Below, piece by piece: positions 26,370 to 35,123 of a DNA stretch of 64,000 nt. Below the pieces are notes generated by a model. That model did no database searches. It was given only the letters and a program-made list of their open reading frames with translations, and was not told the origin of the DNA. Each line of letters begins with the position of its first letter. The first letter of the stretch is position 1. The position numbers and the translations under genes were made by a program. The stretch covers positions 682,001 to 746,000 of the forward strand of contig NZ_CP016020.1 of assembly GCF_001889165.1 (NCBI RefSeq), given 5' to 3'. The DNA is from Bacillus weihaiensis. Lineage in GTDB: Bacteria > Bacillota > Bacilli > Bacillales > Bacillaceae.

Positions 26370-27028
26370 ATTTTCTTCGCTTTATTTTTCACATAACCGA
26401 TTGATACGATGAAAAGCACGATTAATAGTTCAAAGCCATATTTTAACCAATCCTCAGCGAAAAAGGTAGCTAAGAAGGGCTCTTTCACAATCATTTTTGA
26501 TGCTGTCCATGCTAGGACCGCAGAACCTGCTAATATAATCAATGGGAATCTCTCAATAAATTTTAAGATGATGGTACTTCCCCACACAACAATGGGAATG
26601 GAGATAAGTAGTCCAAGAATAACTAATAAAAAGCTTCCATGGGCAGCTCCCGCAACAGCTAAGACATTATCTAACCCCATGACAGCATCCGCTATGATGA
26701 TGGTTCTGATAGCTGCCCAAATACTGTCACCAGCCTCTACATCATGATCATCTTCATCTGTCACTAGTTTATACGCTATCCAAATCAAGATTAACCCACC
26801 GGCTAAAAGCAAACCAGGTATCTTCAAAAGGTATACAACAAGTAAAGTAGCGATGGCTCTTATAACGATAGCGCCAATTGTTCCCCAGATGATTACCTTT
26901 TTTTGCTGATCCTTTGGAAGCTTTCTAGCAGCTAGTCCAATAACAATGGCATTGTCTCCAGCTAATACTAAATCAATCACCACAATTGATAACAGTGCAG
27001 TAAAAAATTCAACCGAAAAGAGCTCCAT
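26351..27028 (-). CDS. TerC-family membrane protein
   Basis: A 225-residue polytopic protein of the TerC family, with the N-terminal VIDLVLAGDNAIVIGLAARK and the mid-protein MGLDNVLAVAGAAHG blocks carrying the conserved acidic residues. Bacillus TerC proteins export Mn2+ in several cases and help secreted metalloproteins. The metal here is inferred. There is no metal-responsive leader visible upstream. Confidence 0.9.
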   Translation of the reverse strand: MELFSVEFFTALLSIVVIDLVLAGDNAIVIGLAARKLPKDQQKKVIIWGTIGAIVIRAIATLLVVYLLKIPGLLLAGGLILIWIAYKLVTDEDDHDVEAGDSIWAAIRTIIIADAVMGLDNVLAVAGAAHGSFLLVILGLLISIPIVVWGSTIILKFIERFPLIILAGSAVLAWTASKMIVKEPFLATFFAEDWLKYGFELLIVLFIVSIGYVKNKAKKIKTSAS

Positions 27029-27271
27029 TTCTTCACCTCACTAGCTTTATTTTCATACAGAAGGAAAGACAATATGTGAGTTAAGATTTTACACAAATAG
27101 CAAGGGAATAAATGATGGGGTTAAAGAGAAACTAAAGAAAAATTGTTTTTTAAGGCTTGAAAAAAATCTAGAACGATTGAAGGGAATAATATCCTTTTGT
27201 GGAATATGTAATGTAGAAGCATTTGACTTCCTGGTTATTACTTCGAGTAAGTTAATCGAAGGAGGATGCAT

Positions 27272-27502
27272 GTGAATATAACAGACAAGCCCTTATTTTA
27301 TGTTTTAGATGACAAGATGGTTGCAGTGTTTTTAGTTGCGATGGACGACTGTCGGGTAAAGATGGAATGTTTATTTTCACAATCCGGAATTGAAGATTAT
27401 ACGTTAGAATATGATGGGCCTCTCGAAAGGAAAAAAGAATTAATGAATGAAGCAATGCTCCAAGCTCAAAAACTTTATGAAGATACCGTTGTTTCTGTTT
27501 AA
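27272..27502 (+). CDS. Small uncharacterised protein
   Basis: A 76-residue soluble protein, MNITDKPLFYVLDDKMVAVF at the start, with acidic ends. I cannot name the family. GGAGG lies six bases before GTG 27272. An ATG at 27266 overlaps the site. The frame and length look real and a terminator follows. Confidence 0.6.
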   Translation: MNITDKPLFYVLDDKMVAVFLVAMDDCRVKMECLFSQSGIEDYTLEYDGPLERKKELMNEAMLQAQKLYEDTVVSV

Positions 27503-27506
27503 ATGT

Positions 27507-27536
27507 AAGGCCATTGTGAATAACAATGGTCTTTTC
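27507..27536 (+). terminator. Terminator after the 27272 gene
   Basis: AAGGCCATTGT/ACAATGGTCTT stem followed by TTTTC. Confidence 0.75.
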
Positions 27537-27738
27537 TTATGGGCAAGATATGTATCATTACGTAAACGTATGGATAAGTTATTATAAATTTTTTAAAAAA
27601 TCATTTTCACAGGACAAAATAAAAGAAATATAACGTACCCTATAAATGTCATAGCCATTTCCAGGTTTTTAAAGGTATAAAAAAGGGAAAAGGGATTTGT
27701 ATTGTAAAAAACAAGCAATTTGGACTATTGCGTTAATG

Positions 27739-27754
27739 TTGCGGTATCACGCAG
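27739..27754. promoter_or_regulatory. ComA-box-like palindrome upstream of degQ
   Basis: TTGCGG-TATC-ACGCAG fits the ComA-box layout TTGCGG-N4-CCGCAA with two mismatches in the second half. ComA activates degQ in B. subtilis. The site is about 120 bases before the degQ start. Another half-site, ATTGCG, lies just upstream. Confidence 0.55.
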
Positions 27755-27875
27755 TGAGCATTTCGATTTATTTTCGGTTACATTTCCCGTAGTTTAAAGT
27801 AATATTTAACTATAAACATCACTATTGTTCGTTGGTCATACATTCTCTTACCAACAAATAAGGAGGGTGAACAAG

Positions 27876-28016
27876 ATGGATCAGCAGAAAATTGAAGAAA
27901 TGACACAAAAGCTTCTGCAAATTGAGAAGGAATTGAGAGAAACGAAACAATCTTTACTCTCAATAAATAAAAGCATAGATAAATATGATAAATACTCAAT
28001 TATAAATGTTTCATAA
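27876..28016 (+). CDS. degQ: DegQ, stimulator of DegS-DegU phosphorylation
   Basis: The 46-residue protein begins MDQQKIEEMTQKLLQIEKEL and ends SINKSIDKYDKYSIINVS (last 18). It has the exact length of B. subtilis DegQ and its characteristic SINKSIDxYDKY block. In B. subtilis it promotes phosphotransfer from DegS to DegU, raising production of exoenzymes and polyglutamate. AGGAGGGTGAACAAG precedes the ATG. It sits directly before comQ, as in B. subtilis. Confidence 0.93.
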   Translation: MDQQKIEEMTQKLLQIEKELRETKQSLLSINKSIDKYDKYSIINVS

Positions 28017-28018
28017 AA

Positions 28019-28043
28019 ACTTAGCTAAATAGCTGAGTTTTTT
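28019..28043 (+). terminator. Terminator after degQ
   Basis: AACTTAGCT/AGCTGAGTT stem, four-base loop, then T-rich tail. Confidence 0.7.
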
Positions 28044-28141
28044 GTATTTCTATATTGACATAAATTGGTTTGTTAGGTGAAAATATAGGAGATTAGATTT
28101 ACATAGAATATGACTTAAGTTGTGATTAACCACCTAAAGGG

Positions 28142-29053
28142 GTGATTTTTATAGAATCTAAAATGATTAATTTGATTCATCAAGAAATGAATCACCTCAT
28201 CGTGAGTAAATTGACGAATAGTGGCCTTAAAGAGTTATTGCTTTCTTTTATTGCACATAAGAAGGCATTAAACTTTGCACAACTAACATGGATTCATTAT
28301 CAAGCATTTGGTGGGAAAGGCGAACAAATTTACAGATTAGCTGCTGCGGTAGAACTGCTAATCTTATCATTTGATATTTTAGATGATCTAGAGGACCAAG
28401 ATAATACAGAGGAGCCTTGGATGCAACTCGACTATTCGCTTTCATTAAATGCAGCAACCACACTCTATACCCTAAGCCAAAGTGCAATCTTAACGCTTCA
28501 TTCATCCCATAAAGTTGAGATTTATCAATCTTTTCTTAAGTACTCACTACTAGCAATGGAAGGACAACATGATGATCTTGAAAATAATATTACTTCTGAA
28601 GAGCATTGTCTCCAAACAATGAAGTTGAAATCAGGATCATTAATTGCATTAGCGTCAGTATGCGGTATGCAGCTTGCTGGTAAGTATGATACTAAAGTAG
28701 AGGAATATTCCTACGAAATTGGTTTAGCGGCCCAAACAGAAAATGATTTCAGAGATTTATTTAACCCTCACAAAAAGGATAGTTCATCAAAAAAACAATC
28801 ATTGGCATATCTTTACTTACAAAAGAAGTATAATAATCATTCCAATGATCTTTTTTTGTTCTATAATAGTAAACAAGACATTCAACAATTTTTCGGAAGC
28901 TTAGAAAGCTATAAGCAAAAATTGCTAAATGCTGGTATTCTACAGTATTTAAATGTTATTAAGCAAGTGGCTATTAATCGAGCAGCTAGAATTATTGATA
29001 GTCTCAACTTAGATCAAGATCAAATAGATAGAATTAAATCAACTATACTATGA
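28142..29053 (+). CDS. comQ: ComQ, polyprenyl transferase that matures the ComX pheromone
   Basis: An isoprenyl-diphosphate-synthase-fold protein of about 300 residues that prenylates the ComX tryptophan. The first aspartate-rich motif is DDLEDQD and the second lies around ENDFRDLFNP. The middle stretch GQHDDLEN is also shared with B. subtilis ComQ. The start is unclear: GTG 28142 overlaps the AAAGGGGTGA site while ATG 28163 is 16 bases from it. The protein fits the known ComQ N-terminus either way. It is the first gene of comQXPA. Confidence 0.92.
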   Translation: MIFIESKMINLIHQEMNHLIVSKLTNSGLKELLLSFIAHKKALNFAQLTWIHYQAFGGKGEQIYRLAAAVELLILSFDILDDLEDQDNTEEPWMQLDYSLSLNAATTLYTLSQSAILTLHSSHKVEIYQSFLKYSLLAMEGQHDDLENNITSEEHCLQTMKLKSGSLIALASVCGMQLAGKYDTKVEEYSYEIGLAAQTENDFRDLFNPHKKDSSSKKQSLAYLYLQKKYNNHSNDLFLFYNSKQDIQQFFGSLESYKQKLLNAGILQYLNVIKQVAINRAARIIDSLNLDQDQIDRIKSTIL

Positions 29054-29075
29054 AAAATGAAAAGGAGAGATCATC

Positions 29076-29234
29076 ATGCAAGAAATCGTAAATTTTTTAA
29101 TTGAAAATCCAGACGTTTTAGAAAAAGTGGTAAATGGACAAGCTAGCTTGTTAGGCGTTGATCTAGACGATGTATTAGGGTTAGTTGAGGGGATATTGGG
29201 TTCTGGTTTATTAAAAAGTACTTACTGGTTCTAA
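29076..29234 (+). CDS. comX: ComX pheromone precursor
   Basis: A 52-residue precursor starting MQEIVNFLIENPDVLEKVVN and ending SGLLKSTYWF. AAAGGAGAGATCATC precedes the ATG. It sits between comQ and comP, the standard position. ComQ should prenylate the single tryptophan, and the released C-terminal peptide signals through ComP. The tryptophan here is second from the end, whereas it is third from the end in strain 168. That points to a distinct pherotype. No terminal Asp/Glu-type polar tail is present. Confidence 0.9.
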   Translation: MQEIVNFLIENPDVLEKVVNGQASLLGVDLDDVLGLVEGILGSGLLKSTYWF

Positions 29235-29256
29235 TAGCTATTGAAAGGTGTTTTAG

Positions 29257-31554
29257 ATGCGTATTACCCTTAACGGCATAATTAAATTTCTTATAGTTGT
29301 AAGCATACTCTTCTCTTTTTACATTATTTACCTAAATTTCAAGTATCCATATATAGGGGCTAGTGTTAAATTAGAAGACAATAATGAATTAGTTGTAATA
29401 GGTGTAGAGCCAAAGACATGGGCAAAAAAAGTAGGAATTAGTCTAGGGGATGTTATAACGGACGTAGATGGTAAGGATCCAAGTACTCATCATGCATCAA
29501 TAAGATATGGTCACTTGGAACAAGTCACAAGCTTTACAATTGAAAGAAATGGAAAAATCATTCAATATGAAGTACCAAAGACATTATTAAGTTATCAAAG
29601 TCTTTTTATAACAATTATTCCCCTAACTGTTTTATTTCTATGTCTATTTTGCATTTATTTTGTATATCGTTCAAACAAAAAAAATAGTCTTAAATCTGCT
29701 CATCTCTTAAATTTCTTCTTACTGATTCTTGCAATGGCTTATATTAGTGCCAGTGGATCTTCGAGGGGAGACGTAATAAGCAGATATATCAATCTAGGGC
29801 TATTTATATTAGTCCCTGTTAGTTACCTGCATTTTATTTACCAATATTTTCGAGAATTAGGTAAAGTATTGTTCAACTTTAGGTTTATTCAATTTGGCTA
29901 TACTATTGTTGTGTTAAATATAGTTGCTGAAATATTCCTAAATATGCTTTGGATTGATTTTACAGTAAATAGACTATTAAACTTAGCATCTTTCTTTACT
30001 CTTCTTATCTTAACTTTCATCCTGAAGTTTAGTGGGTTAAAGAAAATAAAATATTCTGAACAAGCTTATATTGTAAAAGTTCTCATTGTAACGAATGTTT
30101 TAGCTTTTACACCTTTTTTATTATTTTATGTTTTACCTTTTATCTTATTTCAAAAATATATATTTTCACCAACAATCTTATCTGCATTCTTATTGCTTAT
30201 ACCATTTTCCCTAGTTTATCAATTTATTGCTATAAAAATATACGACATAGAATTTTTATTGGGAAGAATAAAATATTATGCTCTATTGGCAATTATCCCA
30301 GCACTTCTAATTGTATCTATGATTCTGAATCTAAAGGAAAATAGTCCTTCATTCTACCCCATACAATTAACAGTATATATTTATGTAGCCTTAGTTATTG
30401 TATTCTATGTGAAAGAAATATTTGATTACAGATTTAGATTGAAAAGATTCTCTGAAAAGTATAATTATCAAGATAGTATTTTTAAATATACACAAAGTAT
30501 TAGAAAAGCGAGTACTCTTGAGCAAGTAGTGTCCGAATTAAAACAGGTTATAATAGATGTTTTACTAGTAAGCAAAGCCTATTTCATTGAAGTTGACAAG
30601 GAAAAGAACATTTCATCAGTAGATCCTAATGCGAAGGAAGCGGATTATAGTCCTTATGTGAATGAGATTAAAGATGTTTCTAATGAGATTGGTAAGATTA
30701 TAGAGGTTAATAAAGGATTTATTATTAATATTGGTGAAACAGAGGATAAAAGCTATGTTCTTTTATGCTTATCAGTGCTAAATACACCTATTTTAACGAG
30801 AGACGAAATCTCTTGGTTAAAAACTCTTTCCTTTTATACAAATGTATCACTAGAGAATTTCCTTAAGATTGATGAGCTTATGCAGCATCTGCAAAAGGTA
30901 GAAACGGAAGGGCAAAATCCTGCGTGGCTTACGAAGCTTTTGTTTTCCATTGAAGAAAAGCAAAGGTCGAATTTAGCAAAGGATTTACATGATTCCGTAT
31001 TACAGGATCTCGTTTCTTTAAAGAGACAGACTGAAATGGCCTTAGCTGAAGTTGACATTGATTCAGATAAGCTGAAATCTCAGTTACAAGAAATGAATAC
31101 GAATATGACTAAGATTATAAAAACGACAAGAGAAACGTGTCAGGAACTTCGTCCACAGCTTTTGTATGATTTAGGATTGGTTAAAGCTTTGAATAAGCTT
31201 GTTATTCAGTTTCAAGATAGTGTTGAGTTTGACATTCGTTTAAATACAGGTAATTTCACGATGAACCTAGATATTGATACACAGCTTAATTTGTATCGTA
31301 TTGTTCAGGAGTTGTTAACAAACGCTCAAAAGCACTCAAAGGCTAAGAACGTACTGATTATCCTTGTGTGTATTAAGGATAAGATTGTGTTACACTATGA
31401 GGATGATGGTATAGGCTTTGAGTATCATGAACATTTTAATCGTTCAGAGAGTATGGGACTTTCAGGAATGAGTGAAAGAATAAAAGCTTTAAAGGGAACA
31501 ATAAATATCGAAAGCTCAAGGAATAATGGTTTGAAAATAGATATTGAAATATAG
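29257..31554 (+). CDS. comP: ComP, membrane sensor histidine kinase for ComX
   Basis: A 765-residue protein with a first membrane helix (about 8-25), an extracytoplasmic PDZ-like loop (about 35-110, with VGISLGDVITDVDG), then a series of membrane helices to about 390, a GAF-like region and the HisKA_3 domain. The phosphorylated histidine is H578 in DLHDSVLQDL, and the ATPase has QELLTNAQKHS and GLSGMSERIK. The length matches B. subtilis ComP. The variable N-terminus is where ComX specificity resides. Confidence 0.95.
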   Translation: MRITLNGIIKFLIVVSILFSFYIIYLNFKYPYIGASVKLEDNNELVVIGVEPKTWAKKVGISLGDVITDVDGKDPSTHHASIRYGHLEQVTSFTIERNGKIIQYEVPKTLLSYQSLFITIIPLTVLFLCLFCIYFVYRSNKKNSLKSAHLLNFFLLILAMAYISASGSSRGDVISRYINLGLFILVPVSYLHFIYQYFRELGKVLFNFRFIQFGYTIVVLNIVAEIFLNMLWIDFTVNRLLNLASFFTLLILTFILKFSGLKKIKYSEQAYIVKVLIVTNVLAFTPFLLFYVLPFILFQKYIFSPTILSAFLLLIPFSLVYQFIAIKIYDIEFLLGRIKYYALLAIIPALLIVSMILNLKENSPSFYPIQLTVYIYVALVIVFYVKEIFDYRFRLKRFSEKYNYQDSIFKYTQSIRKASTLEQVVSELKQVIIDVLLVSKAYFIEVDKEKNISSVDPNAKEADYSPYVNEIKDVSNEIGKIIEVNKGFIINIGETEDKSYVLLCLSVLNTPILTRDEISWLKTLSFYTNVSLENFLKIDELMQHLQKVETEGQNPAWLTKLLFSIEEKQRSNLAKDLHDSVLQDLVSLKRQTEMALAEVDIDSDKLKSQLQEMNTNMTKIIKTTRETCQELRPQLLYDLGLVKALNKLVIQFQDSVEFDIRLNTGNFTMNLDIDTQLNLYRIVQELLTNAQKHSKAKNVLIILVCIKDKIVLHYEDDGIGFEYHEHFNRSESMGLSGMSERIKALKGTINIESSRNNGLKIDIEI

Positions 31555-31583
31555 ACTTGGCATGAGCCAAGTCTCTTTTTTAT
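31553..31583 (+). terminator. Rho-independent terminator between comP and comA
   Basis: The perfect stem AGACTTGGC/GCCAAGTCT with loop ATGA is followed by C and seven T. The 5' arm begins within the comP stop region. comA starts only 47 bases later. Confidence 0.9.
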
Positions 31584-31629
31584 AATAATAGAGATAATAA
31601 TAATGACATGATTGTAAAGGGGTGATCCC

Positions 31630-32271
31630 ATGTTGTATATATTGGTAATTGATGACCATCCAGCTGTTAGAGAAGGAACCAAAGCGATATTAGAAGCAGA
31701 AGAGGGTGTGAAGGTAGATTGCTTGGCTCCACCTTATACGATTGAGGTGCTTAAAAAGATCGATTTTTCACAATACGATGTCTTATTAATGGATTTAAAT
31801 CTTGGCGATGTCAACGGGATGGATTTGTCAGTAGAGATTTTACGTCTTTCTACCAAGTCAAAGATTATTCTTTACACGGGCTATGATGTTGAGGATTATT
31901 TTGAAGAGGCGTTACAAATAGGCATATATGGTGCTGTTAGTAAAACAGAGTCGAAGGACAAGCTTTTAGATTATATTCGTCATGCGATTGAAGGAGAAAT
32001 TGTCCTTTCTTATGATTATTTCAAAAAGGTGTTAACGCAAAATGAAATTCATACGAAAAAGAAAGAAACGCATGAATATATATTTAGTGATAGAGAAGTG
32101 GCCATACTTCAAGAGGTTGAGAAAGGTTTAACCAATCAGGAAATAGCGGACTCTCTTCACTTAAGTAAGCGGACCATAGAATATAGTTTAACAGCAATAT
32201 TTAATAAGCTTAACGTAAGTAGTAGGACAGAAGCCGTATTGATTGCTAAATCAAAAGGGCTTTTAGATTAA
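31630..32271 (+). CDS. comA: ComA, response regulator of quorum sensing
   Basis: A 213-residue NarL/FixJ-type regulator with the receiver at about 1-120 (phosphorylation site D55 in LLMDLNLGD) and the LuxR-type helix-turn-helix at about 145-213 (GLTNQEIADSLHLSKRTIEY). It activates competence, surfactin-like, degQ and related genes. AAAGGGGTGATCCC precedes the ATG. Because of the comP terminator it may be transcribed by readthrough or from its own promoter. Confidence 0.95.
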   Translation: MLYILVIDDHPAVREGTKAILEAEEGVKVDCLAPPYTIEVLKKIDFSQYDVLLMDLNLGDVNGMDLSVEILRLSTKSKIILYTGYDVEDYFEEALQIGIYGAVSKTESKDKLLDYIRHAIEGEIVLSYDYFKKVLTQNEIHTKKKETHEYIFSDREVAILQEVEKGLTNQEIADSLHLSKRTIEYSLTAIFNKLNVSSRTEAVLIAKSKGLLD

Positions 32272-32386
32272 AAGCGAATTTACAAAATCTACACAAAAAC
32301 TCAATATTGCCATGATATTTATCATTTAAGATGGTATTTATATCCTTTTAGACAGGTGAACGATCTCGCACATACAGGAGGTTTTG

Positions 32387-32467
32387 ATGGATATCATGGC
32401 AGCATTACCAACTCTTATATTACTTCTCATCTATTTTCTTTTCGTTGTATACGTACTTAGGAAATAA
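32387..32467 (+). CDS. 26-residue membrane miniprotein between comA and yuxO
   Basis: ATG 32387 follows CAGGAGGTTTTG at good spacing. The product is MDIMAALPTLILLLIYFLFV plus YVLRK, a single hydrophobic helix with a positive end. It overlaps no other gene and lies in the 226-base comA-yuxO gap. I know no homologue. Its hydrophobic content and strong ribosome binding site argue for translation. Confidence 0.55.
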   Translation: MDIMAALPTLILLLIYFLFVVYVLRK

Positions 32468-32497
32468 AACATAAAATAAACCTAAAGGAGGGCAAGT

Positions 32498-32890
32498 ATG
32501 GATTTTCATGTAAAAAACACATTAATGGAAGCGTTAGGAATAGAAATCCTTTCAGTAACGAATGAAGGTGTGGTAGCGACGATGCCAGTTGACCATCGAA
32601 CACATCAGCCATTTGGTTTACTGCATGGAGGCGCTTCTGTTGCGCTTGCTGAAACAGTAGCAAGCATTGGGGCTTACTCATTAATTGATCAAGAAACGGA
32701 AGTGTGTGTAGGGTTAGAAATTAATGCAAATCATATAAAAGGAAAGAAATCAGGTCTTGTGACGGCTCATGCAAAGCCAGCTCATAGAGGAAAAACAACA
32801 ATGGTCTGGGAGATAAAAATAGTAGATGAAGAGGAAGACCTAATTTGTTTATCAAGATGTACGATGGCTGTGCTGAAAAAGAAGCTTTAA
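32498..32890 (+). CDS. yuxO: YuxO-like hotdog thioesterase (candidate DHNA-CoA thioesterase)
   Basis: A 130-residue PaaI/MenI-type hotdog acyl-CoA thioesterase. The signature HQPFGLLHGGASVALAETVA is visible. B. subtilis YuxO (ComA2) lies in the same place beside comA and is thought to hydrolyse 1,4-dihydroxy-2-naphthoyl-CoA in menaquinone synthesis. The substrate here is inferred. GGAGGGCAAGT precedes the ATG. Confidence 0.88.
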   Translation: MDFHVKNTLMEALGIEILSVTNEGVVATMPVDHRTHQPFGLLHGGASVALAETVASIGAYSLIDQETEVCVGLEINANHIKGKKSGLVTAHAKPAHRGKTTMVWEIKIVDEEEDLICLSRCTMAVLKKKL

Positions 32891-32972
32891 TCTTGAATTT
32901 ACATAATGAAAGGTTCCTTTTTAAAAGCTTGTACAATCCTTAAGGAATAAAGTGTATAAAAACAGACTAATT

Positions 32973-33011
32973 AAAACACTGTTGACTGAGGCTTTATGCA
33001 ACAGTGTTTTT
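32973..33011 (+). terminator. Terminator after yuxO
   Basis: AAAACACTGTTG/CAACAGTGTTTT stem followed by T. Confidence 0.85.
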
Positions 33012-33451
33012 GTATATGATTTTTCTTCCATTTTACATAATAGCAACCTCGATTCCCTTAAATTCTAGATCATACTAGTTAGTCCCTCTGTCTAAAACTT
33101 TTCCTTTTAATTACCATAAGTAGAAAAGGGAATGCTACTAGTAGTTACTATTAACCGTGTTTTTCATCTACATCGAACTCACTTTTACTTAGGGGGTTCA
33201 TGAAGTATGTTGATTCTATAGCTTTCGTTACCTACTATATTTCTATGTGTAAGGCTTTAATCCTTTTCTTCTACTTATTATACTAAAGCTATATACTCTA
33301 AATGGGTTTTCATTGAATGTAGATTCATACTGAAAGACTTCTTGAGTTTACATATACTAAACAGCAGGATTTCTTATTCGATTTATCGTGAATAGGTTTC
33401 TTTGAAAAATAGCTACTTGATACTCACGAGAGTTGATAAAGGGGGATACTA
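33012..33451. other. Intergenic region before the chromate transporter genes
   Basis: AT-rich, no convincing gene. The promoter for the two chromate genes is presumably near 33380-33430. Confidence 0.4.
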
Positions 33452-34027
33452 ATGAAACACTTGCAGCTTTGTTTGGCTTTTCTTCGCGTAGGGATGTTAG
33501 GGTATGGTGGTGGACCTTCGTCAATACCGCTCGTACATAAAGAAGTGGTCGAAAAATACAAATGGATGAATGATGACGAATTTGCAGATGTATTAGCTTT
33601 GGGTAACACATTACCAGGTCCTATTGCAACAAAAATGGCAGGTTATATTGGGTATCGTGTTGCTGGAATTCTTGGTTTACTAAACGCAACCTTGTCTACA
33701 ATTGTCCCAACGATTTTTTTGATGATTGTTTTACTAACGACGATTACTTCTGTCAAAGATTATCCTTGGGTCCAAGGGATGACTGCAGCAGTCGTTCCAG
33801 TAGTAGGAGTTATGCTTGCCATATTAACATGGGATTTTTTTATGAAGTCAAAGAAATCTTTAGGATGGGTAAAGGCGATCGCCTTTATATGTGGTAGTTT
33901 TCTTTTTATGGAAATCCTAGGGTTACACCCGGCAATCTTAATTGGTGGATTATTACTAGCTGCCATCTTAATGAAAGATAAAGATTCTCACAAAGGTCAA
34001 AAAGGGGAAAGGGGGAATGATTCTTGA
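33452..34027 (+). CDS. Chromate transporter subunit, first half (CHR family)
   Basis: A 191-residue membrane protein with one Chromate_transp domain: the motif GYGGGPSSIPLVHKEVV and PGPIATKMAGYIGYRVAG at the N-terminal half. CHR proteins of this size pair with a second half to expel chromate or import sulfate-like oxyanions. The second gene overlaps its stop by four bases. ATG preceded by AAAGGGGGATACTA. Confidence 0.92.
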   Translation: MKHLQLCLAFLRVGMLGYGGGPSSIPLVHKEVVEKYKWMNDDEFADVLALGNTLPGPIATKMAGYIGYRVAGILGLLNATLSTIVPTIFLMIVLLTTITSVKDYPWVQGMTAAVVPVVGVMLAILTWDFFMKSKKSLGWVKAIAFICGSFLFMEILGLHPAILIGGLLLAAILMKDKDSHKGQKGERGNDS

Positions 34028-34554
34028 TTTATTGGGAGATCTTCCTTGCCTTCTTTATCCCAGGTATATTAGGGTATGGTGGTGGGCCTGCCTCCATTCC
34101 ACTTGTGGAAAATGAGGTAGTTGACCGATATGGTTGGATGACTGTTAACGAGTTTAGTGAGGTATTGGCATTAGGAAATGCTTTGCCAGGTCCAATTGCT
34201 ACGAAGATGGCAGGGTATATTGGGTATCAGCAAGGTGGCGTATTAGGCAGCCTAGTTGGAATTTTTGCGACAGTTGCGCCTTCACTAATTTTAATGATTG
34301 TTCTATTAGGATTTTTATATAAATATAAAGATTCTCCAAAGGTGAAAAGAATGACTGCGTACATTCGTCCTACAATTGCGGTATTGTTAGGGATGATGGC
34401 GTTCAGCTTTTTCTTTACTTCATATGAAGGTACAGGAGTGTGGCAATCTCTTTTTCTTGTTATTGCTAGCTTTCTGTTATTAGAAAAAATGAACGTACAC
34501 CCAGCTTTTGTGATTGTCGCTGCAATGGGATATGGTGCTTTGTTTCTTGGATAA
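34024..34554 (+). CDS. Chromate transporter subunit, second half (CHR family)
   Basis: A 176-residue partner with a parallel motif set, GYGGGPASIPLVENEVV and PGPIATKMAGYIGYQQGG. It starts with TTG 34024 within the preceding stop region, after AAAGGGGGAATGATTC. The two genes encode an obligate pair as in B. subtilis ywrA/ywrB. A terminator follows. Confidence 0.92.
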   Translation: MIYWEIFLAFFIPGILGYGGGPASIPLVENEVVDRYGWMTVNEFSEVLALGNALPGPIATKMAGYIGYQQGGVLGSLVGIFATVAPSLILMIVLLGFLYKYKDSPKVKRMTAYIRPTIAVLLGMMAFSFFFTSYEGTGVWQSLFLVIASFLLLEKMNVHPAFVIVAAMGYGALFLG

Positions 34555-34702
34555 ACAAAGGATAGGTAGAGGCTGCAATTCCTTTGTGATGCGATTTGGA
34601 GCCTGTGTTCTCATCTAATTATGAAGTGTATCCTTTTTTGCTTCAAGTTCAGGTTGAGAATGAAATGATGGATGATCCTTTTTAGAAAGCTGATAGGAAT
34701 AA

Positions 34703-34741
34703 AAAAGATGACCTCTCTTACTCATGAGGTCATCTTTTATT
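34703..34741. terminator. Bidirectional terminator between the chromate and mrp genes
   Basis: AAAAGATGACCTC/GAGGTCATCTTTT stem with a 10-base loop between convergent operons. Confidence 0.9.
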
Positions 34742-34763
34742 AGTAAAAGATAAGTGAGAACCA

Positions 34764-35123
34764 TTACTCACTTATCTTTTCACGTTTACGTGCTTTACGT
34801 AAGTCATCTTGTACACTGTTTTTCCATAATGGGACACCCATATTATATGCCGCTCTACTAATCAAATGACCAGCAACTGGAGCGGTAATAAAAACAAAGA
34901 CTATTCCTAGCAGAACTCTTGAATTCGCATGATGATCAAGTAAGAGATAATACATGAACAATCCAATTAAGATGCTAATAACACCTAATGTCGCGCTCTT
35001 AGAAGCCGCGTGGTTACGTGTGTAGACATCTGGTAGACGGACAACTCCGATAGCAGCTATTAAGCTTAAGAGTGCTCCTTGGAGAATGAGATAGCCTATA
35101 ATAATTTTACTGATTTCGATCAT
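34764..35123 (-). CDS. mrpG: MrpG, Na+/H+ antiporter subunit G
   Basis: A 119-residue PhaG/MnhG-type subunit with three membrane helices. The signature TRNHAASKSATLGVISILIG is present. The start is ATG 35123, with an AGAAGGGAG site upstream. A longer frame start at 35165 lies inside mrpF. It is the last gene of the mrpA-G operon, overlapping mrpF. Confidence 0.9.
   Translation of the reverse strand: MIEISKIIIGYLILQGALLSLIAAIGVVRLPDVYTRNHAASKSATLGVISILIGLFMYYLLLDHHANSRVLLGIVFVFITAPVAGHLISRAAYNMGVPLWKNSVQDDLRKARKREKISE

Noticed and set aside
33200-33300. 28-codon frame beginning MKYVDSIAFV upstream of the chromate genes
   Set aside because: The ribosome binding site is too close and no conserved feature is seen.
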